The position numbers were made by a program, and so were the translations under genes. The notes under the pieces were generated by a model. That model saw nothing but the letters and a program-made list of their open reading frames with translations. It was not told the origin of the DNA and ran no database searches. A stretch of 64,000 nucleotides of DNA from Arthrobacter sp. SO5 (GTDB lineage: Bacteria; Actinomycetota; Actinomycetes; Actinomycetales; Micrococcaceae), in assembly GCF_020532805.1 (NCBI RefSeq), contig NZ_MQTQ01000006.1, positions 1-64,000 on the forward strand. The letters are read 5' to 3'. Positions 1 through 6,856 of this stretch are shown here, piece by piece (positions within the stretch are counted from its first letter, which is position 1; each line of letters opens with the position of its first letter).

Positions 1-2
1 CC

Positions 3-989
3 AGCCCTGCCGCCAGAGCGGACGGGATCGTGGGCGTTGCCCCGGAGGCCCAGCTGCTGTCCGTGTCCACCTGGCTGGGATCCGCCAACCCCGGCGGCAA
101 GAGCGACCAGGACCAGATTCCCCAGGCAGTCCGCTGGGCCGTCGACAACGGCGCCCGCGTCATCAACATCTCCCTCGGCAGCACCTCCCCGGAGTGGCCG
201 CAGAGCTGGGACGCTGCCTTTCTGTATGCCGAGCAAAACGACGTCGTGATCGTCGCCGCGGCGGGCAACCGGCTGGGCGGCAACGTCCAGGTCGGGGCTC
301 CCGCCACCATCCCCGGGGTGCTGACCGTCGCAGGGCTGGACCGCAAGGGTAACGCCAGCATCGATTCCTCGTCCCAGGGCATCAGCATCGGCGTCGCGGC
401 CCCAGCGGAGAACCTTCTGGGGGGCATGCCCGGCGGGGGGTACGCCGAATGGGCCGGCACCTCGGGCGCCACGCCCATCGTTGCCGGCGTCGCTGCCCTC
501 ATTCGTTCCAAATGGCCGGAAATGACGGCCAGCCAGGTCATCAACCGGATCGTCAGCACGGCCAAGGACGCCGGGGCGCCCGGCAAGGATCCGCTGTACG
601 GCTTCGGGGTGCTCAATGCCGAGGCGGCGCTCAAGGCCGACGTTCCGGACACCGAAGTCAATCCGCTGGGCTCCATTGCGGACTGGATCCGTGTCCACCG
701 GCGCGGAAGCCTCGCGACGGCTCCGGCGGCCGCCGGCGCCACGCCGTCCAGTGCCGCGCCGACACTGCCTGAAGCCACCATGCCGGTGGCCGAGCCGCCC
801 TCCCAGCTGGACAGCGCAGTGCCCGCCATGGTGGTCCTGGGCTTCGGCGGTCTGTTCCTGTGCATCATCGGGGCGGCCGCTCTCCAGCTCCGGCGTGTGG
901 TCCGGACGGCCCCGGCGGGAGGCCCGGCAGGCGCCGGAGGCCCGGACACCGGCGAGCTTGATTCCGTGGATTCCGGCGGCCACGAGTAG
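3..989 (+). CDS. Mycosin-like subtilase (S8 serine protease), 5' end outside window
   Basis: The frame is open from the left edge, so this is the C-terminal 328 residues of a subtilisin-family protease. The catalytic Asp and His lie outside the window. The oxyanion Asn region (VIVAAAGN, near base 255) and the nucleophile motif GTSGATP (Ser codon at 462-464) are intact. A Pro/Ala-rich linker follows, then a C-terminal membrane helix (about bases 825-890) and a short basic tail. This catalytic domain plus C-terminal anchor is the architecture of mycosins (MycP), the membrane-bound proteases of type VII (ESX) secretion systems. By inference, ESX genes may lie just upstream. A general membrane-anchored subtilase is the alternative. 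It ends 38 bp before ndh. Confidence 0.85.
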   Translation, partial: SPAARADGIVGVAPEAQLLSVSTWLGSANPGGKSDQDQIPQAVRWAVDNGARVINISLGSTSPEWPQSWDAAFLYAEQNDVVIVAAAGNRLGGNVQVGAPATIPGVLTVAGLDRKGNASIDSSSQGISIGVAAPAENLLGGMPGGGYAEWAGTSGATPIVAGVAALIRSKWPEMTASQVINRIVSTAKDAGAPGKDPLYGFGVLNAEAALKADVPDTEVNPLGSIADWIRVHRRGSLATAPAAAGATPSSAAPTLPEATMPVAEPPSQLDSAVPAMVVLGFGGLFLCIIGAAALQLRRVVRTAPAGGPAGAGGPDTGELDSVDSGGHE

Positions 990-990
990 T

Positions 991-1008
991 TAGTGAAGTT
1001 TTTCACAA
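991..1008. promoter_or_regulatory. Rex-like redox operator upstream of ndh
   Basis: TAGTGAAGTTTTTCACAA matches the Rex consensus TTGTGAANNNNTTCACAA at 13 of 14 fixed positions. It begins one base after the stop codon of the preceding gene and covers the expected -35 region of the ndh promoter (-10 at 1016-1021). Rex represses respiratory genes, including NADH dehydrogenases, and releases DNA when NADH/NAD+ rises. The assignment is by motif and position. Confidence 0.75.
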
Positions 1009-1015
1009 ACTACTG

Positions 1016-1021
1016 TATTCT
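1016..1021 (+). promoter_or_regulatory. -10 element of ndh, leaderless
   Basis: TATTCT lies exactly 6 nt before the ATG at 1028, so transcription probably starts on the start codon. No Shine-Dalgarno sequence is present. Confidence 0.6.
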
Positions 1022-1027
1022 GGATGA

Positions 1028-2500
1028 ATGGCATCCTCCCCTCAGCTCCAGGACCGTCCCAGGGTACTCGTCGTCGGCGGCGGGTACGTCGGCCTGTACG
1101 TAGCCCTCAAACTGCAGAAGAAGATCGCGAACGCCGGTGGCATCGTCACCCTCGTTGATCCCCTGCCCTATATGACCTACCAGCCCTTCCTTCCGGAAGT
1201 TGCCGGCGGCAACATCGAGGCACGCCACGCAGTCGTCTCGCACCGCCAGCACCTCAAGCAGACCGAACTCATCCAGGGCCGCGTCACCTCGATCGACCAC
1301 GCCAACCGCACCGCCGTCATCGCCCCGTCGGACGGCGGCGAGAACTTCGAAATCCCGTACTTCGACGTCGTGATGGCCGCCGGCGCGATCACCCGCACCT
1401 TCCCGATCAAGGGACTCGCGGATAAGGGCATCGGCCTCAAGACCATCGAGGAGGCCGTCGCCCTGCGCAATGGCGTCCTGGAGCGCATCGAAACCGGCTC
1501 ACTGATGGCGGACCCGGCGGAACGGGCCCGCGCCCTGACCTTCGTCGTCGTCGGCGGCGGCTTCGCCGGCATCGAATGCATCACGGAAATGGAAGACCTG
1601 GCCCGCGCCGCGGTCAAGAACAACCCGCGCGTCAAGCAGGAAGAAATCCGCTTCGTCATGGTCGAGGCCATGGGCCGCATCATGCCCGAGGTCACCGCCA
1701 GCCAGGCGGAATGGGTTGTTGAGCACCTCCGCAGCCGCGGCATCGAGGTCCTGCTCAACACCTCGCTGGACAACGCCGAGGGCTCCTTGAAGCTCATCAA
1801 CCTCCCGGACAAGTCCCCGGCGCAGGAATTCGAGGCGGACACCCTCGTCTGGACTGCCGGCGTGCAGGCCAACCCGATGGTTCGCTCCACCGACTTCCCG
1901 CTGGAGCCGCGCGGCCGCATTAGGGTCCTCCCGGACCTGCGCATCGCGGGGGATGAAGGCATCATCGAGAACGCCTGGGCTGCCGGCGACCTCGCAGCCG
2001 TGCCGGACCTCACGGGCGGCGGCCTGCCGGACGGTACCTGCGTCCCGAATGCCCAGCACGCCCTGCGCCAGGCCAAGCTGCTGGCCAAGAACCTGTGGGC
2101 CTCCCGCTGGGACAAGCAGCTCAAGGATTACAAGCACAAGAACCTGGGCGCCGTCGCCGGCTTCGGCGAATGGAAGGGTGTTGCCAACATCAACCTCCTG
2201 GGCCGGATCGGGCTCAAGGGCCCGCTGGCCTGGCTCGCGCACCGCGGTTACCACGGCTTGGCCATGCCGACGTTCGAGCGCAAGATCCGCGTCATCTCCG
2301 GCTGGTTCTGGGCCCTCTTCCTGGGGCGCGACACCACCCAGCTGATGGACCTGGACAACCCGCGCGGGGCTTTCGTGGCAGCAGCGACCCCGGCCCCGAA
2401 ACCTGCGGCTGCCCCGGCGGTTGCTCCGGCGGCGGAGAAGCCAGCCAACGGCCCTGCCAAGGCCGAGACCAAGGAAGCTGTCGCGGCTGACGCCCAGTAG
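1028..2500 (+). CDS. ndh: Type II NADH:quinone dehydrogenase (NDH-2)
   Basis: This 490-residue flavoprotein transfers electrons from NADH to menaquinone at the inner face of the membrane without pumping protons. The FAD-binding motif VVGGGYVGLYVALKL lies near residues 14-28 and the NADH-binding motif VVVGGGFAGIECI near 173-185. The conserved segment around residues 335-342 (NAQHALRQ) and the hydrophobic C-terminal segment (GWFWALFLG) fit membrane-peripheral NDH-2. Residues after about 450 form an Ala/Pro-rich tail that the family usually lacks. The ATG at 1028 fits a leaderless start. The operator at 991-1008 suggests repression by Rex. Confidence 0.95.
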   Translation: MASSPQLQDRPRVLVVGGGYVGLYVALKLQKKIANAGGIVTLVDPLPYMTYQPFLPEVAGGNIEARHAVVSHRQHLKQTELIQGRVTSIDHANRTAVIAPSDGGENFEIPYFDVVMAAGAITRTFPIKGLADKGIGLKTIEEAVALRNGVLERIETGSLMADPAERARALTFVVVGGGFAGIECITEMEDLARAAVKNNPRVKQEEIRFVMVEAMGRIMPEVTASQAEWVVEHLRSRGIEVLLNTSLDNAEGSLKLINLPDKSPAQEFEADTLVWTAGVQANPMVRSTDFPLEPRGRIRVLPDLRIAGDEGIIENAWAAGDLAAVPDLTGGGLPDGTCVPNAQHALRQAKLLAKNLWASRWDKQLKDYKHKNLGAVAGFGEWKGVANINLLGRIGLKGPLAWLAHRGYHGLAMPTFERKIRVISGWFWALFLGRDTTQLMDLDNPRGAFVAAATPAPKPAAAPAVAPAAEKPANGPAKAETKEAVAADAQ

Positions 2501-2531
2501 TCCGTCAGCAGTAGTCTGTAAACAGCGTTCG

Positions 2532-2567
2532 ACGGCGGCCGTTCCCTTGCGGGGGAGCGGCCGCCGT
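2532..2567. terminator. Hairpin terminator after ndh
   Basis: The arms acggcggccg and cggccgccgt pair perfectly and extend inwards by five more pairs around a small loop. There is no T-run after the stem, so efficiency is uncertain. Confidence 0.6.
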
Positions 2568-2628
2568 CGTCGTCCGCTTCGGAAGCCGGGCGCCGGCCTT
2601 GCGGTCCGGCCGGCCGCGTGCCCGCGCC

Positions 2629-2634
2629 TAGACT
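2629..2634 (+). promoter_or_regulatory. -10 element of the ACT-GNAT gene, leaderless
   Basis: TAGACT lies 6 nt before the ATG at 2641. Confidence 0.6.
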
Positions 2635-2640
2635 GGCTCC

Positions 2641-3582
2641 ATGACAGCTGAAAAGGATCTCCACTTGCTGCTGGCCGGGATGCACCCCGCACTCCGTGAC
2701 GGCGAATTCGTATACGTGCTGTGGCCGGAAGGGCGGCCGCTGACCGGGGCTGTAGCCGCCGCCGTCCGGGAGGCCGAGGGACTGTCCGTGGTGCTGCCCC
2801 GCGGGGAGGCAGACGGCCTGGGCCTGGCCTATGACTTTGTCGGGGCCTGGATCACCCTCCAGGTTCATTCCTCCCTCGCAGCAATCGGCTTGACGGCCGC
2901 CGTCAGTGCCGCCCTCGCCGAGGCCAAGATCAGCTGCAACGTCCTGGCCGGCTTCCACCATGACCACCTCCTGGTCCCCGCGGCGGACGCGGACCGCGCC
3001 CTGGAGGTGCTGCACGAGCTCGTGGCGGCGAGCGGGGAACAGAAGCCGGCACCGGAGCTTGTGCTGCGGGCTGAACAGCCCGGCGACCGTCCCGCGATCC
3101 TGGCACTGACCGCCGCGGCCTTTGCGCTCTCGCCTGTCACCGGCTTGCCCGTCAGCGGGGAGCCGGAGGAGGTTGGCCTGCTCGCCCGGCTGTTCGCGTG
3201 CGGGGAATACCTGCCCGCGTACAGCATCGTGGCGGAGCTTAACGGCGAGATCGTCGGCCACGTGATCAGCACGCGGGGCCGGGTGGGGGCGCTGGAGCTC
3301 CTGGGCCTCGGCCCGATTGGCGTGGTGCCGAGGCTGCAGCGGCACGGCATCGGGACTGCGCTGATGAAGGAAACGATTGACCGGGCCAACGCCGCGAGGG
3401 AGCGGGGTATCGCCTTGCTGGGCAGCCCGGACTACTACTCGCGCTTCGGCTTCGTGGCATCGACCTCCCTCGGCGTCGAGGCGCCGGACCCGGGCTGGGG
3501 AGCGCACTTCCAGCTCCTTCCGCTGGCCGTGTGGCCCGGCGGAGTCAGTGGGACCTTCCGCTACGCCGGCCCGTTTGGCTGA
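2641..3582 (+). CDS. ACT-like domain fused to GNAT N-acetyltransferase
   Basis: This 313-residue protein has two modules. Residues 1-125 resemble a tandem ACT-like domain of the small ACT_7 type (LHLLLAGMHPAL, then GAWITLQVHSSLAAIGLTA). Residues about 140-313 form a YhbS-like GNAT acetyltransferase, with the acetyl-CoA loop RLQRHGIGTALMKE and the family's YYSRFGF segment. ACT domains bind small ligands, often amino acids, so ligand-gated acetylation is a reasonable inference. The substrate is unknown. The gene stands alone between ndh and a tRNA and appears to be transcribed from its own leaderless promoter. Confidence 0.8.
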   Translation: MTAEKDLHLLLAGMHPALRDGEFVYVLWPEGRPLTGAVAAAVREAEGLSVVLPRGEADGLGLAYDFVGAWITLQVHSSLAAIGLTAAVSAALAEAKISCNVLAGFHHDHLLVPAADADRALEVLHELVAASGEQKPAPELVLRAEQPGDRPAILALTAAAFALSPVTGLPVSGEPEEVGLLARLFACGEYLPAYSIVAELNGEIVGHVISTRGRVGALELLGLGPIGVVPRLQRHGIGTALMKETIDRANAARERGIALLGSPDYYSRFGFVASTSLGVEAPDPGWGAHFQLLPLAVWPGGVSGTFRYAGPFG

Positions 3583-3630
3583 ACTCCGGCGGGCGTGGAG
3601 GAAAGCCCGACGGGATACTATTGACCGGGC

Positions 3631-3704
3631 GCCCCAGTAGCCCAATTGGCAGAGGCAGCGGACTTAAAATCCGCGTGTTGTGGGTTCGAGTCCCACCTGG
3701 GGCA
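3631..3704 (+). tRNA. tRNA with UAA anticodon (Leu by codon), class I shape
   Basis: A full cloverleaf can be drawn. The acceptor stem is GCCCCAG/CTGGGGC, the D arm has GG at 3648-3649, the anticodon stem is GCGGA/TCCGC with loop CTTAAAA (anticodon TAA at 3665-3667), and the T arm is GTGGG-TTCGAGT-CCCAC. The discriminator is A3704 and CCA is not encoded. The variable loop is only five bases (3675-3679). Bacterial tRNA-Leu is normally class II with a long variable arm, so charging with Leu follows from the anticodon and is not certain from the shape. Confidence 0.85.
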
Positions 3705-3784
3705 CGCGCCGGATCCGCCGCGGCGGATCTGCGGACTGCGCTGTGCACGGTGAGGGCACGCCGGGCTCGGGCGGCGTCAGGACT

Positions 3785-4255
3785 CTAGGGCCCAGCCGTC
3801 CACTGCCAGGCCACAGTGGAGTCGGTCAGATTGGCCCGGCAGTACTTGGTGCCGGTCCTGGCATCGTTATTGCCCACTTTGTAGGCGTAGTCGATTCCGA
3901 GTTCGTATCCGGGGACATTGGCCGGGAGCAGGATCTCTTTGACGTCGCCGCGGAATGCGACTTTCACGAGCGTGACCTTCGGGGGGCTCTTTTGGGCGGC
4001 CGCAGGCGTCGGGCCGGCGGCTTCGGCCTTGAGACGGTCCAAGCAGAGGTTCTTGACGCGTTGCTGCACGCCCGGCTCGACCGATGCCGCGGCTGCCCCC
4101 GTAGCCGCCGGCGGTTCAGGCACCTCCGGCAGCGCAGCCGGCGACGCAGCAGGTGGGGACGCGGGCACCGGCTCCGGCCCCTGGGTGCTGCAGGAAACCA
4201 AGGCCGGCCCCGCACAGAGAATTGCACAGACCATGACTAGACCGGATCGCCGCAT
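3785..4255 (-). CDS. Small secreted lipoprotein of unknown function
   Basis: This 156-residue product begins with a typical lipoprotein signal: a basic start, a hydrophobic stretch, then the lipobox LVSC with Cys at about residue 22. A Pro/Ala/Glu-rich linker (about 25-60) follows, then a small globular region with two further cysteines (CLDR and KYCRANL) that could form a disulfide. The ending TDSTVAWQW suggests a beta-rich fold. I do not recognise the family. It lies between the tRNA and the divergently transcribed binding-protein gene. The ATG is preceded by a G-rich, Shine-Dalgarno-like stretch. Confidence 0.7.
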   Translation of the reverse strand: MRRSGLVMVCAILCAGPALVSCSTQGPEPVPASPPAASPAALPEVPEPPAATGAAAASVEPGVQQRVKNLCLDRLKAEAAGPTPAAAQKSPPKVTLVKVAFRGDVKEILLPANVPGYELGIDYAYKVGNNDARTGTKYCRANLTDSTVAWQWTAGP

Positions 4256-4421
4256 ACTGCCCCCGCTGACTGGCCCCCCGCTGATCGGGTTAGCACTGGG
4301 CCAAGGCTATGTGGTGGCTCCGTTCTTGGCCAGTGCACGGCCGCCGGGGCGCCGCGATACCCACCTACGCGCCCTCCGGATCACCGTCTTGGTTTCCTCT
4401 ATGCAACGAGTGTTATAAGGA

Positions 4422-4437
4422 TGTGACCGTAGTCACT
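4422..4437. promoter_or_regulatory. CRP/GlxR-like site upstream of the binding-protein gene
   Basis: TGTGACCGTAGTCACT matches TGTGANNNNNNTCACA at 9 of 10 fixed positions. It is centred about 37 bp upstream of the start expected from the -10-like TAGATT at 4455-4460, a position typical of activation by CRP-family proteins. Confidence 0.6.
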
Positions 4438-4454
4438 TATGTTCGGGGCAGATT

Positions 4455-4460
4455 TAGATT
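4455..4460 (+). promoter_or_regulatory. Possible -10 of the binding-protein gene
   Basis: TAGATT lies in an AT-rich patch. It would give a leader of about 70 nt containing an inverted repeat (4474-4489) and a Shine-Dalgarno sequence. Confidence 0.4.
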
Positions 4461-4473
4461 AGCTTGAAGTTAA

Positions 4474-4489
4474 ATCAGGAACACCTGAT
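4474..4489. repeat. Inverted repeat in the leader of the binding-protein gene
   Basis: ATCAGG and CCTGAT face each other across a 4-base loop, just downstream of the likely promoter. It could be an operator or a small RNA hairpin. Confidence 0.4.
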
Positions 4490-4536
4490 CTTTCGCATCA
4501 AAGGCCGTTCGCACCTTTAGATCGAGGAGATTGTCA

Positions 4537-5895
4537 ATGACTTCACTCAACCAGGTGGCGCCCCGCATCGCTAAGCTCACAGCGCTTAGCATCGGCGTCG
4601 CCCTTCTGGCTACGGCTTGTGGCGGTTCGTCCACACCGACCTCCACCAGTGGATCCGCCTCTGCCAAGGCCGCAGGCATCGCCTGCCCGGCTCCCAGTGC
4701 CGGAGCCGGAGCGGGGGCCAGCCAGGCTGCCGGAAATGCCGGGCCGGTTCCCGCGTCCACCACAACGACGCCCACGGCGCTCAAGATCGGCTCGCTCCTG
4801 CCGACCACCGGATCACTTGCCTTCCTCGGGCCGCCCGAAATTGCGGGTGTCAACCTTGGCATCAAGGAAGTTAACGACGCAGGCGGCGTGCTTGGCAAAC
4901 CCGTCGAGATCACCCACCGCGACTCCGGTGACACCAAGACGGACATCGCCACGCAGTCCACCACCGCGCTCCTCGGCCAGGGCGTCAGCGCCATCGTGGG
5001 CGCAGCCTCCTCCGGCGTTTCCAAGACCGTGATCAACCAGATCACCGGTGCCGGCGTCGTGCAGTTCTCCCCGGCCAACACCTCGCCCGACTTCACCGCC
5101 TGGGACGACAAGGGCCTCTACTGGCGCACCGCCCCCTCGGACGTGCTCCAGGGCAAGGTCCTCGGCAACTACATGGCCACCTGTGGGGCGCAGACCGTCG
5201 GCATGATCGTCCTCAACGACGCCTACGGAACCGGCCTTGCGAAGAACGTGCAGGCTGCTTTCGAGGCAGCAGGCGGCAAGGTTGTTGCCCAGGAGCTCTT
5301 CAACGAAGGCGATTCCCAGTTCAGCAGCCAGGTGGACAAGGTCATCGCGGCCAAGCCGGATGCCATTGCCCTGATCACCTTCGACCAGGCCAAGAGCATT
5401 GTTCCGCTGATGACGGGCAAGGGCGTCAAGCCCACCCAGATGTTCCTTGTGGACGGCAACATGTCCGACTACAGCAAGGACTTCCAGGCGGGAACCCTGA
5501 AGGGCGCCCAGGGAACCATCCCCGGAACCTTCGCGAAGGATAACTTCAAGAAGCAGCTCCTCGCGATCGATCCCGCCCTGAAGGACTACAGCTACTCGGG
5601 CGAGTCCTACGACGCCGTAAACCTGATCGCCCTGGCTGCAGAAGCCGCCAAGAGCACGAAGGGCGTGGACATCGCCAAGAACCTCAAGGCCGTGTCCGAA
5701 GGCGGCGAGAAGTGCAATAGCTTCCCGTCGTGCGTCACGCTGCTGCGCAACGGCAAGGACATCGACTACGACGGCCAGTCCGGCCCCGTAACGTTCTCCG
5801 ACGCCGGTGACCCGACGGAAGCTTACATCGGCATCTACGAGTTCCAGGACGACAACAACTACAAGCCCGTCAAGGAAGAATTCGGCAAGCTGTAA
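4537..5895 (+). CDS. livK: Branched-chain amino acid ABC transporter, substrate-binding lipoprotein
   Basis: This 452-residue protein has a lipoprotein signal (LLATAC, Cys at about residue 25), then a low-complexity Ser/Ala linker. A type I periplasmic-binding fold of the Peripla_BP_6 family follows, starting at LKIGSLLPTTGSLAFLG. It captures amino acids or similar compounds outside the membrane and delivers them to the LivHM permease. A GAGGAG Shine-Dalgarno at 4524-4529 selects the ATG at 4537 over an upstream in-frame TTG. The matching permease and ATPase genes are convergent on the other strand. The substrate cannot be fixed from sequence; urea, amides or short peptides are alternatives. 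Confidence 0.9.
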   Translation: MTSLNQVAPRIAKLTALSIGVALLATACGGSSTPTSTSGSASAKAAGIACPAPSAGAGAGASQAAGNAGPVPASTTTTPTALKIGSLLPTTGSLAFLGPPEIAGVNLGIKEVNDAGGVLGKPVEITHRDSGDTKTDIATQSTTALLGQGVSAIVGAASSGVSKTVINQITGAGVVQFSPANTSPDFTAWDDKGLYWRTAPSDVLQGKVLGNYMATCGAQTVGMIVLNDAYGTGLAKNVQAAFEAAGGKVVAQELFNEGDSQFSSQVDKVIAAKPDAIALITFDQAKSIVPLMTGKGVKPTQMFLVDGNMSDYSKDFQAGTLKGAQGTIPGTFAKDNFKKQLLAIDPALKDYSYSGESYDAVNLIALAAEAAKSTKGVDIAKNLKAVSEGGEKCNSFPSCVTLLRNGKDIDYDGQSGPVTFSDAGDPTEAYIGIYEFQDDNNYKPVKEEFGKL

Positions 5896-5910
5896 GCCGC
5901 TTCCTCCCGA

Positions 5911-5955
5911 CACACAAGAGACCCCCGTCCGCACCGGACGGGGGTCTCTTGTGTG
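5911..5955. terminator. Strong hairpin between the convergent liv transcription units
   Basis: A perfect 20-bp stem (arms 5911-5930 and 5936-5955) encloses a 5-base loop. It is symmetric enough to act on both strands. Confidence 0.85.
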
Positions 5956-6040
5956 CGTGGCCCGCATGCGCCCCAGTGCCTGCCCCAGTGCCGACGTCGC
6001 CGGAGCGCGTCAGGCGGACGACAGCGGGCAGGCACGCAGA

Positions 6041-6068
6041 AGGGCCGCCACCGGCTGGTGACGGCCCT
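6041..6068 (-). terminator. Hairpin after livF
   Basis: The arms AGGGCCGCCACC and GGTGACGGCCCT pair with one mismatch around a GGCT loop, 18 bp beyond the livF stop codon. Confidence 0.6.
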
Positions 6069-6085
6069 CCTGTGATTCGGTACTG

Positions 6086-6856
6086 CTAGACCTCGTCGGC
6101 CAGCGTGCCCAGATACAGCTGGATAACCTTAGGGTCCTTCATGAGCTCACGTCCGGTGCCCGTGTAGGCGTCCTTACCCTGGTCCAGGACGTACCCGCGG
6201 TCACAGATCTGCAGGCAGCGGCGTGCATTCTGCTCCACCATGATCACGGAGACACCCGCACGGTTGATCTCGTGGACCCGGAGGAAGGTCTCGTCCTGTT
6301 TGACCGGGGAGAGGCCTGCCGAGGGCTCGTCGAGCAGCAGCACGGCCGGGTCCATCATCAGGGCCCGTCCCATGGCGACCATCTGGCGTTCGCCGCCGGA
6401 GAGGGAACCGGCCCGCTGGGCGCGCCGCTTGCCGAGCTCCGGGAACAGGCCCGTGACAAAGTCGAAGCGCTGCGCGAAGTCCTTAGGCCGCTGGAACATG
6501 CCCATCTGGAGGTTCTCCTCGATGGTCAGGGCAGCGAACACGTTGTTGTTCTGCGGCACAAAGCCGATGCCCTTGCTGACAAGTTTGTTGGCCTTGAGCC
6601 CGGTGATGTCCTGGCCGCGGACCACAACGGACCCCGAGTGGACTTTGACCAGGCCGAACATCGCCTTCAACAGCGTGGACTTGCCGGCGCCGTTGGGACC
6701 GATGATGCCGATCAGCTCACCCTTGCGGGCCTCGATGCTGCAGCCGTTGAGGATGTTGACGCCGGGGATGTAGCCGGCCACCAGATCGGTAACCTTGACC
6801 ACCGAATCCTCGTCGTGCACGGGCTTGGCGGCCGGTGCCGCGCTGGTGGCGCTCAT
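6086..6856 (-). CDS. livF: Branched-chain amino acid ABC transporter ATPase LivF
   Basis: This 256-residue ABC ATPase has Walker A (GPNGAGKS), the signature LSGGERQMVAMGRAL and Walker B LLLDEPSAGLSP, followed by the H-loop region. Length and order fit LivF, which pairs with LivG to drive uptake through LivH-LivM. The start codon overlaps the livG stop by 4 nt (ATGA), so the two are translationally coupled. An AAGGA Shine-Dalgarno lies in the end of livG. It is the last gene of the - strand operon. Confidence 0.93.
   Translation of the reverse strand: MSATSAAPAAKPVHDEDSVVKVTDLVAGYIPGVNILNGCSIEARKGELIGIIGPNGAGKSTLLKAMFGLVKVHSGSVVVRGQDITGLKANKLVSKGIGFVPQNNNVFAALTIEENLQMGMFQRPKDFAQRFDFVTGLFPELGKRRAQRAGSLSGGERQMVAMGRALMMDPAVLLLDEPSAGLSPVKQDETFLRVHEINRAGVSVIMVEQNARRCLQICDRGYVLDQGKDAYTGTGRELMKDPKVIQLYLGTLADEV

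Noticed and set aside
1499-2692. - strand frame of 397 codons opposite ndh
   Set aside because: Shadow of the NDH-2 gene; it would also cover the terminator and a promoter.
3631-3704. tRNA as an integration site for a mobile element
   Set aside because: No integrase, no duplicated 3' tRNA end and no change in base composition beside it.
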